Assembly: GCA_964020155.1 (NCBI GenBank)
Contig: OZ026547.1
Coordinates: 3,592,095 to 3,656,094, forward strand
Source of the DNA: Chondrilla cf. caribensis
Lineage: Eukaryota > Porifera > Demospongiae > Chondrillida > Chondrillidae
Direction of reading: 5' to 3'
Length of the DNA stretch: 64,000 bases
How positions within the stretch are numbered: the stretch's first letter is position 1; the number at the start of each line of letters is the position of its first letter. The position numbers and the translations under genes were made by a program. Below the pieces are notes generated by a model. The model searched no databases and was not told where the DNA came from. It saw only the letters and a list, made by a program, of their open reading frames with translations. Positions 38,702-49,555 of the stretch are shown here, one piece after another.

Positions 38702-41152
38702 TCACACTACTGACAAAGCATGTAACATAAGTGTGTTCTTAAATACATCACCAATCAATGATGCAAGACAAACTGCTTGTCCTTTTGGACTGAGATAACC
38801 AATGATATTATCACCAATGGTGCCTGTTTGTTTGTTTCCTGTCACAGGAGCTGATAAGACCTGATTGTTGATTTGCAAATTTGTTTTCCATACATCCCAG
38901 CACCAATTAAATATCCTAACTGCGTCCAATGGATTATCCAATGCTTTATGTTCTGGCATATAATCAAGAGGCACATGATCCAATATTTGCCATTGAGTTT
39001 TATGGAAAATATTGTGTGCTGCATTACGCTTGGGATCAATATCTTTCAGTTCATACTTGTTCCAGACATCATGTGATCTCCATATCCCTGTTCTTTCGTC
39101 AAACGTGAGGTCGTGCTTTATTCTTTCGTACACATAGATCACAGGCTGGCCATCTTTTTCTGATATCTTGTAGTCAATAATGTTGGTAATGTATGGTTCA
39201 GATAAAGCAAGTTGATTCCATAAAGGTAGCCATTTGTATTCGTCTGGTTTCATTTCATAATCGCCTTGGTAAAGTGGTCCTGCAATATCTCCTGCTAGTG
39301 TTGGTTGTGGTTGTATCAACCCGGATGGTTCTTCTGGATCGAAGTTCATTACAACCTCTGTTAGACTGTCCATAAAGTGCTCTTGAATAGCCACTTTTTT
39401 GGCTGGTGATGAATCACTTCTTCCACTATTAGGTGATCTTTTGCGAATGCCTTGCTTAATGTCTTCAAAGTCTGCACTAACCCACTCTTTTATCACATTT
39501 GCATAATGTGCTTTTAAATGTGCATCACGAAATTTACACCACCAAGGCTCTTTGTATAGTTCATATCTCATACCACTAAACCTGGCTGGACCTGCAGCAC
39601 CACGGGCCATTGGTTCCAAAAAGAAGAAAATATTCCGTCCGAATTCCTCCACTGGAAGATTATGATATAAATCAAACAGTAGTACATTTATGATGGGTTG
39701 CCGCCAGTCACGAATTGATTCGCTGAGAAGAAGTGCCATAGCCACTACAGCATTATATGCATTGCCCTCACCAGTTTTTATGTTCTCATTGTCACCACTC
39801 AGAAATCGGATGGCATCAGGGAAAAATTCTTCATTTGTCCTCGCTTGAATAGTACTATAGCGGGTTGAACGTATGTGGGGTAGAGGATCTTCTGAATCAG
39901 ATCCAATTATTCCCACAAGATTACAGTAAAAGGGTTGCAACTGGTACCAAGTATTAGTTTCTGATTGGACTTTTAAACTCAAAACAAACTTTCCAAATCG
40001 ATGGTAAACCACCCTATTCTCCATGGGTGTACCAGCCTTTGTAGTGGTTATTTTTTGACGGCTAACCTTATCTCTATATGGATACTCGAAGCCGAGCTCA
40101 CCCCAATATTTGATTTCTTTCATTAAGTCTTCCACTCCATTGAGTTCTCTAACAGGTAAATCTTTCACTGTTCCATCAATCATTTTCACCTTTCTTTGTT
40201 TTGTAATTTTACTGTCCCAATCATTTGGGACAACAACGTATCTGTGAAAAATATTCTCGGCTGCCTTTTCAAGGACTTTGAAAACATCGTCATTGGTTAA
40301 TGTAACATGATACGGTGTTTGATGTCCACCGTTATACTCTATATCTATATAGTTTCTAGTTACGGAAACTTTGTTTGCTTGCTTTTTGTCTTTTGGTAGT
40401 GGTATAGGCGGTCTATAAACATTCTTTGATTTGACTGATACAAATGATGATTTCAGATTATTTGTTTCTGTATGTTGCAAAAGCACCTTTTTAATAGTTC
40501 CCTCTTTCACATACCAGACTACTTTGTCATTAATCCTTTCCCCATGAGCTATTTTGCCAGACTCGTGCACACCAACCAATCCGGTACGTGCACTTATTTG
40601 TGTTTGTATTCCTTTGCTTCGAAGGGCTTCAAGTACATTTATTGGAAATTCATTCTGGGGCCCTTGCAAGGTAAAGTTGCATGATTTTTGCTGATTACCA
40701 AAAAGGCTGCATCCGACCATGCTGATCCGATCCACTTTCTTTGTTACTGGGTCCACCAAAGTGGCCAAAACATTAGCAAGTGTATCGTGGGTAAGACCAC
40801 CCATCGTCACCGTTCCTCCATTTTTTCTACCGTGCCCAATTACTCGAATTCTACTCTTCACTCCGTGTGTGAATTTATTTATTTGCTTGTTGGCACCATG
40901 TGAGATGAATCTTTCTGTTTTGTCATCCCATGTAACTACCTGGAAACTCATGCCAAGTGTAGTGTGGGGATCAGGAAGCAACTTCACAACTTGAGTGTCA
41001 CAGTCATGGAGGTCATATTTCCCTTGAAGGTAGTGTGCAGCTAAATCTAGAACTGCACCATCTTCCAAAATGGCTAAGATTTCTTCATCTGGTTTGAAGC
41101 TGCTGACATAAAAGATGCACCAGAACACTGTAAAAACTGAAAGTTTAGTCAT
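38702..41152 (-). CDS. Secreted protein with peptidase C80-like cysteine protease domain, 816 aa
   Basis: Single open frame. I start at ATG 41152, where residues 1-18 form a signal peptide (TKLSVFTVFWCIFYVSS). A splice acceptor (cttttcatgcag) lies 13 bases before it, so a non-coding exon upstream is likely. Residues ~50-225 match peptidase C80, the InsP6-activated autoprocessing cysteine protease of large clostridial and MARTX toxins. The catalytic His is in RIRVIGHGRK (H107) and the Cys in RISMVGCSLF (C148). A flap-like segment follows (~187-222, ARTGLVGVHESGK). The remaining ~590 residues, with KRSPNSGRSDSSPAKK (a basic, possibly cleavable linker) and a Trp-rich C-terminal part, match no family I know. 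C80 domains are mainly bacterial, so acquisition by transfer followed by domestication is plausible. Whether the protease is active cannot be judged here. Confidence 0.8.
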   Translation of the reverse strand: MTKLSVFTVFWCIFYVSSFKPDEEILAILEDGAVLDLAAHYLQGKYDLHDCDTQVVKLLPDPHTTLGMSFQVVTWDDKTERFISHGANKQINKFTHGVKSRIRVIGHGRKNGGTVTMGGLTHDTLANVLATLVDPVTKKVDRISMVGCSLFGNQQKSCNFTLQGPQNEFPINVLEALRSKGIQTQISARTGLVGVHESGKIAHGERINDKVVWYVKEGTIKKVLLQHTETNNLKSSFVSVKSKNVYRPPIPLPKDKKQANKVSVTRNYIDIEYNGGHQTPYHVTLTNDDVFKVLEKAAENIFHRYVVVPNDWDSKITKQRKVKMIDGTVKDLPVRELNGVEDLMKEIKYWGELGFEYPYRDKVSRQKITTTKAGTPMENRVVYHRFGKFVLSLKVQSETNTWYQLQPFYCNLVGIIGSDSEDPLPHIRSTRYSTIQARTNEEFFPDAIRFLSGDNENIKTGEGNAYNAVVAMALLLSESIRDWRQPIINVLLFDLYHNLPVEEFGRNIFFFLEPMARGAAGPARFSGMRYELYKEPWWCKFRDAHLKAHYANVIKEWVSADFEDIKQGIRKRSPNSGRSDSSPAKKVAIQEHFMDSLTEVVMNFDPEEPSGLIQPQPTLAGDIAGPLYQGDYEMKPDEYKWLPLWNQLALSEPYITNIIDYKISEKDGQPVIYVYERIKHDLTFDERTGIWRSHDVWNKYELKDIDPKRNAAHNIFHKTQWQILDHVPLDYMPEHKALDNPLDAVRIFNWCWDVWKTNLQINNQVLSAPVTGNKQTGTIGDNIIGYLSPKGQAVCLASLIGDVFKNTLMLHALSVV

Positions 41153-41345
41153 GATCGACCAATCCCTGCATGAAAAGATCAATAATAATTAAAATAATTT
41201 AGACATAATGCAAATACTAATGTTTATTTCACATAATATTCACAACTCTACATCTTTTGTTTAATAAAAAATTGACTTTTTGAATTGTTCAGAAACACAG
41301 TTCTATCATTATTCTTCATATTTTCCTGAATGTTTTGATCCTATA

Positions 41346-41379
41346 AGGGTCGTCATCAGTAAGGTATGATGACGACCCT
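41346..41379. repeat. Perfect 13-bp-stem hairpin
   Basis: agggtcgtcatca and its exact reverse complement are separated by 8 bases (gtaaggta), 160-200 bp upstream of the C80-domain gene. It could be a transposon end or a structured 5' element. Confidence 0.85.
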
Positions 41380-41491
41380 CAGGGTTGATACATGTGTTAT
41401 ACTGCATGTTATTAGGGATGATGAATATAATATTGACCATAGCTCCACTTTTGATAAAATGATACACGTGCATGTATATTCCAAGGTATAT

Positions 41492-42134
41492 GTAGTAGTT
41501 ATGTCCTTCCTATAGTGTGCTTCAGCGGATATATAGTGCCTGATTGAATTCCGAGTCAATTAATTACCATAGCAATCGATCAATTAATTAATGTCACTTA
41601 GCTATACCATCGCACCCGCCGACAATAATGACAGCGTCACAACAGTAGCCTTTAGTAAAGTTTCTCTAAATCGTTAGTTGTTCTTCTACAGGAGATATAT
41701 ATGTTTGCTGAAAATAATCACAGCGTAGCAATTATTCAAGTTACATTGTCCGGCGCAACAATTGAAAGTACAGTAGTCTTACTAAAGTCTAAGAGGAGTT
41801 TCTGTAAAATCGTTAGTAGTATCTAAGATGTTAGGAAAGTGTCATTTTACAGGAGATATGTTCTCCTTATATTCCTTTTGGCAGCGCGGGAGTGGAGGCT
41901 GTTCCTCGTATCTATATATGTGTCAGGAGAATTTCCTTCTCGAGAACTTTCAAAAACTGGGCTTTTAACTTCTCTTCTGGTTGAAAATTATCCCAATCGG
42001 TAATTATCTATAAAACTAAAAAGATCGGCACATTTGGCGGAATCCATAGAACAAATCGACACACAGCAGCAGTTTGAAAGGATACAAGCTAGTTATGTCC
42101 TTCCTAGGTGTGCTGCAGGAAGGACATAACTACT

Positions 42135-42136
<2 letters not shown>
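41492..42136. mobile_element. ~645-bp MITE-like element with TIR gtagtagttatgtccttcct
   Basis: The left end matches the reverse complement of the right end over about 20 bp. The right end carries a second copy of the same arm, creating a perfect 16-bp-stem hairpin at 42090-42132. The interior contains two diverged direct copies of 'taaagtytctctaaatcgttagt'. Confidence 0.6.

Positions 42137-42138
<2 letters not shown>

Positions 42139-42175
<37 letters not shown>
42139..42175. repeat. (AT)n microsatellite
   Basis: AT tract directly following the hairpin end of the preceding element. A (CA)n(TA)n tract is also present at 42521-42569. Confidence 0.9.
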
Positions 42176-42176
<1 letters not shown>

Positions 42177-42516
42177 TAGGATCTGAGAAAAGGGGTCTTA
42201 TGGCGCTGTTGTGTAAACTGAGATACGAGTTAAAACATGCTTTCATGTAATTTTTTTGATTTTTTTTTTCTGCGATAAATCCAATCTAAACATTTAGTGG
42301 AAGGTTCCCTGAAAGCGCGGTGACCGTTCGATCTTGCAATATGGAACTACAGGCCCAGATGACGTCATGAATTATACGAAGATATACGGAATGTTCGGAC
42401 GTAAGCAATCATCGCATTTTCTCGGAATGGTGGTTTCGTTTACCGTAAAATTCAATCGCGTGTATCTTCGGAACCGAATGAGCTATACGGAAATTTAAAG
42501 CGGCATTATGTAGATT

Positions 42517-42569
<53 letters not shown>

Positions 42570-42911
42570 GCCCTTCATACATTGTTCACATTCAGAATGT
42601 AATGCAAAGTATTAGGGGCTTGCTTCCACTTGCCCCACACTAGGAGTAAGACCCAACGTCAGCTTGTGGATATATATATTTATAATATATATATCACACG
42701 AATTTTTGGCCCAGAAGCAAAAGTGGCGTTCCCTTCAATTTGGCTATCCTCTTGCCAACGAAGTCCTCATTGGAGGTCTTAGGCTGGGCTCGGGCAGAAT
42801 TTCGAACGTTTTTAGCAATGCTGTCGGTCAATTTTACGGGAGAGGGGCTCCGAATCTTCTACCCAACTTGACCATCTTCAACTGGCTGCCGTTCCTCTCT
42901 TGAACAAGACA

Positions 42912-44085
42912 GGTCTTCGACCAAAACTTTATCCTCCCCACAAGTCTTGACTAAGATCCCAGTAAGCGGCGGGAACAGCGGGGTCTCCAACAAGAAGCCA
43001 GGGAATCACGTCAATTCCACCCCACTTTGAAAAACGTATTTGAATGGATCAGCATCGCGAATGACATATGGGTATTAATTGAGGTGAGAAGCGGGTCCAG
43101 GTGTAGTCTACCTAGCTAGCCCGTCCCTAAGAGGCGCCAAGGGGCGGAAAAGGGAAGTGAAGATCTAGCCCAAGTAGCGATTAGGTCACACCTGCCAATT
43201 AACAAATAGCATGTATAGAGTTTCTATACGGCTCACCATACACCCCGTACGTGTTAGGAGGACCATATATAGATACTGTAACCATAGTCTATGCTCTAAC
43301 TCAGGTTATATCATCTGTGGGAGGACAGAGGGAAGCAAGGAAAAAATAGATCTAGTGTTGTTTTGTCGATTATGCAAGGATTCTTCGTCAGATTATAGGT
43401 ACTCTCAATTTGTACTGTTCATTGTGAAGATCGACGTCTCTAACAACTCTGTGAATGCACAGCAGACAAACTACATTCGCAAAAGTATTTCATCTGTTCG
43501 TTCATCAGAAATAAAAGCGATGATACAACTAAAACTGAATATGTTGGTTCTCATTCCTTCATTTGCAATTCTTGATTGGCAACATGCTGTGACTGGTCAT
43601 GAGACATACGATCATATCATGTCCTTGCAAAATACTAGAAATCGCGTTCATCTGATTGTCAGATGGGTGAATATTCCCAGCTATCGACGACGTGTACATA
43701 GTATCATCCTCCAAAACGGTTAACAATTAACTAAACTGAATCAATGAATATAATTGCCAAGATTCCTGGTAGTAGCATTTCATTGGTTGATGGTCATGTG
43801 CTCAGGTGTGAACTAATCGCTACTTGTGCTAGACCGTGCCTTCGCTTTTCCACCCCTCGGCGCCTCTTAGGGACGGTCTAACTAGCTAGACTACACCTGG
43901 ACCCGCTTCTCACTTCAATTAATACCCGTATGTCATTCGCGATGCTGATTCGTTGAAATACGTTTTTCAAAGTGGGGTGGAATTGATGGGATTCCCTGGC
44001 TTCTTGTTGGAGACCTCGCTGTTCCCACCGCTTACTGGGATCTTAGTCAAGACTTGAGGGGAAGATAAAGCTTTGGTCGAAGACT
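42912..44085. mobile_element. Foldback-type element with ~285-bp terminal inverted repeats
   Basis: 42912-43197 and 43800-44085 are inverted copies at roughly 90% identity. Shared strings include gtcttgactaagatcccagt, accccactttgaaaaacgta and gacatayggg. About 600 bp lies between the arms and contains a 170-codon open frame. Long arms and a short interior fit foldback or large-TIR DNA transposons. No target-site duplication was settled. Confidence 0.75.
43211..43723 (+). CDS. 170-residue ORF inside the foldback element
   Basis: ATG to TAA open frame filling most of the space between the inverted arms. The product is basic with scattered cysteines (CRLCKDSSSDYR) and a C-terminal RWVNIPSYRRRVHS. 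I recognise no transposase motif or other domain. The position makes it a candidate element-encoded protein, but it could be a chance frame or the remnant of a captured gene. Confidence 0.3.
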   Translation: MYRVSIRLTIHPVRVRRTIYRYCNHSLCSNSGYIICGRTEGSKEKIDLVLFCRLCKDSSSDYRYSQFVLFIVKIDVSNNSVNAQQTNYIRKSISSVRSSEIKAMIQLKLNMLVLIPSFAILDWQHAVTGHETYDHIMSLQNTRNRVHLIVRWVNIPSYRRRVHSIILQNG

Positions 44086-44089
44086 AGAT

Positions 44090-45710
44090 TTATCTTCCCG
44101 TCATCTCATCTTTATCTAGCTAGACTAGTCCAGGTCACGCAAGACTAGTGTTTCGGTTGCATTCCTACTGTTGTGGATGTAACCATAGTAGGTTAGGTTA
44201 TAGGTAAACTTACTTAGACTGTGGAGGCCAGTCTGGATAGGTATACCTAACCCAACGTACTAGCCATTTTAAACAAATTTATGAACATTAAGTTAATCAC
44301 CACTATAATATATTATACATTTTCAACTTCCATCTGCAAGCCCCAGCAGACTCTGTCTGAACTAGTAATACTTAACCATCATAGCAATATTTTTATTATC
44401 ATCGAAAGAGCTGGCTGAACATGCACTACGATCGAGGTGAATTAACTTTTTGAATTACTTATGACAATGCTTAAATCTTACTTTAGTCCCATACGATCTT
44501 ATGTTTTCTATATTCTGAAAATAGCACAATTATTATTATTTCTTTATATATCACGAAATAACTATAAAAGAAATGATTTAGTATTGTACCTCACATGTAA
44601 CTACGCATATAAAACCGGGAGTTTCCAATCCTTTTTTTGAAAGGTAATCACTCACATTAAAGAACAATATGAATACAAAATAGTAATGGAGGATTGAGTT
44701 CCCAATCCCGGTGTTAATTAGAGTATCTACTGTCAAAGCGAACTCTAATGAGATTCATAGCTCCTTATTTTCGCAAGATGGCGTATTTCCGGCAGCACGT
44801 ATTTTGAAATTGCCAATTTTTTCGCACAAAAAGATCGAATTGACGACGCTCACACCAGGAAAGGTTAGATATATGTATTTTGAACATTTTTCACTTGTAA
44901 TCGCAAATATTCGAAGAAATTACGCGCGATTTCTTCACAATTGTACTCCGCCAATGTTAGCGCGAATATGACCCTTTTTGCGTGGACGGTCACATAACTT
45001 GTATATCAGCTCCAGTTTCATTCACTATAGCTAGCGACAGTATTTAATCAATGTGTTGTTTCTAGAGGTTTTTAGACTTGCTGTGACGGTTTAAAATTGT
45101 CGTCTACTATGTAGCTCCTGATATTTGTTCATTTGGTGAATCAGATGGTCGTCTAAAAATAATTCGGGTGCTTTGTACCCTTGTGACTCAAAGGGCAAGT
45201 GCAGCACACCCGTAGATAATACAATAATAGTACTTATCCAATATCTGGATTCTCTAGTAACATTTGGCAAGGAACTTCACGAAATTGACCCAGACCACTG
45301 AAATAAAGCAGTACTGAAGTTACATATACTGTTCTGTATGCACAAGTAGTAAGTAAGAATATGGCTGATCCGAACAATATATAATAGTGAATAACCATGC
45401 ATTGTCTTGATGGGTGACATGTAGAGCCTATGGTGTACTACAATAGACTACATTGTACCTGGTTCCTATAACAGTAATTGTATATATCATGATCAGCTAG
45501 ATTCTATCTCAACCAAGAGGGTCAATAATTGTTATACAATATCATATGCTGTACCTTAGAATACTTTGTCGCAAATAATCAGTTTGGTCCAATGTATAAG
45601 TCTGACTACAAACTTTGTCTTCAATCAGAGAGTGGAAATGACGAGGTCACAGGGCCCTTTTAAACATGTGTACAGGTAATGAATATCATTGAAATGTAGT
45701 AGTACTGCCA
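44090..45710. other. Intergenic, nothing recognised
   Basis: AT-rich sequence. An open frame at 44711-44971 has no recognised domain and no convincing splice partners. Confidence 0.45.
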
Positions 45711-45713
45711 TAT

Positions 45714-47110
45714 GTAGACAGAAGTATTTGAATTTTAGCTGCCATGTTGTTATGTTACTAATGAATATAATTATTTCACCACGATATTGTTCAATTGTAA
45801 GGTTTCTGTACTCATTAGAATATTATGCTTACGTGTGTGCTGTGCTTGCAAAGGTATGTATTGTGGGGCTTACTGTCGTGTGTTTCATGTAGTTGTGCAA
45901 TTGAAAGGAATGTTGGGATTAGGGCACACTGATACTTGCCCCTACCACAAACCATCTACATACGTAGCTTGTAAGTGTAATGTAGACATGATAACAATCC
46001 CACCTTATTCAATGTAGTTTGTATTCCGACACTTACCAGTTTCGGCCTGCCCACGCACATTGTGTTGATAACTGATGGAGGGAGTGTAGGAGTGAGTCCA
46101 CTTCGGATTGCTTGTTACAGACGTTAGTCAGGATACATGTCACTGGCTTGCATGTATGTGTTTGTACTCTCTTATCCACGAGTTCATGGGGAGTAACATC
46201 ACCCCTTACAATGAATATTGTCACTAATTACAACCAGTAATGTATACGTATTTATTCATATTAAATAGGCTTAACCTTTATATCACTACGAATAGCCCCA
46301 CACTGCTATAATTACTTATGTGTCTTTGCAGGCATCATGCATGCCAGTGTTGTGGTAATGGTAATCAGTAATTAATAATAATTGCACATTTCTAAGTATT
46401 CGTAATTAAATCGTAATTGACATTCTTTGCAATTGTAATGGTAATTGATTAGTTATAAGCTGTAATTGCAATCGTACTGATGAATACCCGGCCCACAATG
46501 GACACACTCATGTATGTGTATGCATGTATTCTATATAAGTCTATGAGTGATTGTATTATACGTATACGTATGTCCTTGTATAATATGTATTATAGATATA
46601 TGTGTTAACGAAATTAACAATGACAATCATGCTGGCATGAGGCCAAATAACTGCTAATTACTAATGTATTGTATACAATATTAACAAGCATATATATTTA
46701 GTGCAAGTATGTATCAATATGCTCTGATGTCAATACTTTTACTATAATCACACAACTTCATGAAACACATGCATGACAATGAGCCCACAGTATACATACT
46801 GTACCTTTGTAAGCACAGCACACATATTAGCATGATATACTAGCAGGTACAAAACCTTACAAATGAACATTCTGAAGGTGCCCAACTCACTTATTGAATC
46901 ATGATATGCAGTAGAGTGCGCTAGTTAACCCTCATTGAACCTTGTTTGTTGTTTTAGCTCTCAGACATCACAGAGTTCACTGAACATCTGTTGGTCCAAA
47001 GGAGGAGACCATGCAATATGAATACATTGCATATATTCTACACAGTCAATAATAGTACGCATTTGTAATTTGCCTCCGGCAATCATGATTTTACTTCTTC
47101 CATATATCAT
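45714..47110. repeat. Tandem array unit 1 (no collagen gene)
   Basis: About 1.4-kb unit starting at 'gtagacagaagtatttgaat', repeated at 47111, 48628 and 53339. It includes recognisable blocks (ggaatgttgggattagggca, actctcttatcca, ctcagacatcacagagttca). No exon was found. Confidence 0.85.
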
Positions 47111-48627
47111 GTAGACAGACATTTGAATTTTAGCTGCCATGTTGTTATGTTAATAATGATTATTTCACCACGATATTGTTCAATTGTAAGGTTTTTGTAC
47201 CTATTAGAATATTATGCTTTTGTGTGTGCTGTGCTTACAGAGGTATGTATTGTGGGGCTTACTGTGATGTGTTTCATGTAGTTGTGCAATTGAAAGGAAT
47301 GTTGGGATTAGGGCACACTGATACTTGCCCCTACCAACAGCCATCTACATAGCTTGTAAGTGTAATGTAGACACAATAACAATCGCACCTTATTCAATGA
47401 AGTTTGTATTCCGACACTTACCAGTTTCGACCTGCCCATGCACATTATTTTAATAACTGAACATGAACATTAGTTGTGTACAGTAGGTATAGGGACATGA
47501 GGTAAGAGGATAAGGATAAGAGATGTACATATAATATAATATAATAGATGATATTCAATGGGGTGTCATGGCAGTACTAGTCTTTACAGTTGTATTGTAG
47601 GACAGAGGGAGTATAGGAGTAAATCTATGTTGACTTGTGTGTTATAGAAGCTGATCAGACCTGAAGCATGCCACTGGCTTGCATGTGTGTGTTTGTACTC
47701 TCTTATCCACAAGTTCATGGGGAGTAACATCACCCCCTTACGATAAATATTTCCACTTATTACAACCAGTAATGTATACGTATTTATTCATATTAAATAG
47801 GCTTAGCCTATATATCACTTTGAATAGCCCCACACTGCTATAATTACTTATGTGTCTTTGCAGGCATCATGCATACCAGTGTTGTAGTAGTGGTAATCAG
47901 TAATTAATAATAATTGCACATTTCTAAGTATTCATAATTAAATTGTAATTGACATTCTTTGTAATTGTAATGGTAATTGATTAGTTATACGTAAGCTGTA
48001 ATTGCAATCGTACTGATGAATACCTGGCCCACAATGGACACACTCATGTATGTGTATGCATGTATTCTATATAAGTCTATGAGTGATTGTATTATACGTA
48101 TATGTCCTTGTATAATATGTATTATAGATATATGTGTTAACGAAATTAACAATGACAATCATGCTGGCATGAGGCTAACTGCTAATTACTAATGATTGTA
48201 TACAATATTAACAAGTATATATATTTGGTGCAAGTATGTATCAATATGCTCTATACTTTTACTATAATCACACAACTACATGAAACACATGCATGACAAT
48301 GAGCCCACAGTATACATACCGTACCTTTGTAAGCACAGCACACATATTAGCATGCTATTCTATCAGGTACAAAACCTTACAGATGAACATTCTGAAGGTG
48401 CCCGACTCACTTATTGAATTATGATATGCAGTAGAGTCCACTAGTTAACCCTCAGTGACCCTTGTTTGTTGTTTTAGCTCTCAGACATCACAGAGTTCAC
48501 TGAACATCTGTTGGTCCAAAGGAGGTGACCATGCAGTATGAATATATTGCATATATTCTATACAGTCATTAATAGTACGCATTTGTAATTTGCCTCCTGC
48601 AATTATGATTCTACTTTCATATATCAT
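47111..48627. repeat. Tandem array unit 2 (no collagen gene)
   Basis: About 1.5-kb unit closely matching unit 1 throughout, including the block 'aataggcttarcctttatat' that occupies the place where units 3 and 4 carry the collagen gene. Confidence 0.85.
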
Positions 48628-49555
48628 GTAGACAGAAATTTAAATTTTAGCTGCCATGTTGTTATGTTTATAATGAATGTAATTTTTTCACCAGATATTG
48701 TTCAATTGTAAGGTTTCTGTACTCATTAGAATATTATGCTTACGTGTGTGCTGTGCTTACAGAGGCATGTACTGTGGGGCTTACTGTGATGTGTTTCATG
48801 TAGTTGTGTAATTGAAAGGAATGTTGGGATTAGGGCACACTGATACTTCTACGTATGTAGCTTGTAAGTGCAATGTAGACACAATAACAATCCCACCTTA
48901 TTCAATGTAGTTTGTATTCCGACACTTACCAGTGTCGACCTACCCTCCTGCACATTATGTTGATAACTGAACATGAACATTAGTTGTGTACAGTAGGTAT
49001 AGAGACATTAACAAGAGATGTATGTATGTTATAATATTAAAGATGAAATTCATTGGGGTTTCATGGCAGTACTAGTCTTTACAGTCGGATTGTAGGACAG
49101 AGGGAGTATAGGAGTAATCTACATTGACTTGCGTTTTGTAGAAGCTGATCAGACCTGATGCATGCCACTGGCTTGCATGTGTGTGTTTGTACTCTCTTAT
49201 CACCGAGTTCATGGGGAGTAACATCACCCCCTTACAATGGATTTGTTCACTTACTACAATGACTATACTTAAAGTATTATACAGTTTTTCAATCAATGTC
49301 CAGTTATTAATGTTTTTTAATAAATTGATGGCATTTCGATCATCAGTTTGCAAAATTAGTAATAAATACAACAATATAATAATACAGTTATGTAATACTA
49401 GATGACATCATAATAATGAAGTCAAGATAATAATATTGATGCCTAAATAATAATATGTACATGTGATTCAATGTCTTTAATATATTATAACAGCCCTTTC
49501 ATGATATTATTATTATTCCTATCTTATGCGAATTGTATGATTGAGTTTTCTTCAT

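Noticed and set aside
42664..42903. 79-codon plus-strand frame left of the foldback element
   Set aside because: It begins in an AT repeat, has no recognised domain and no splice partner. It may be part of an older transposon.
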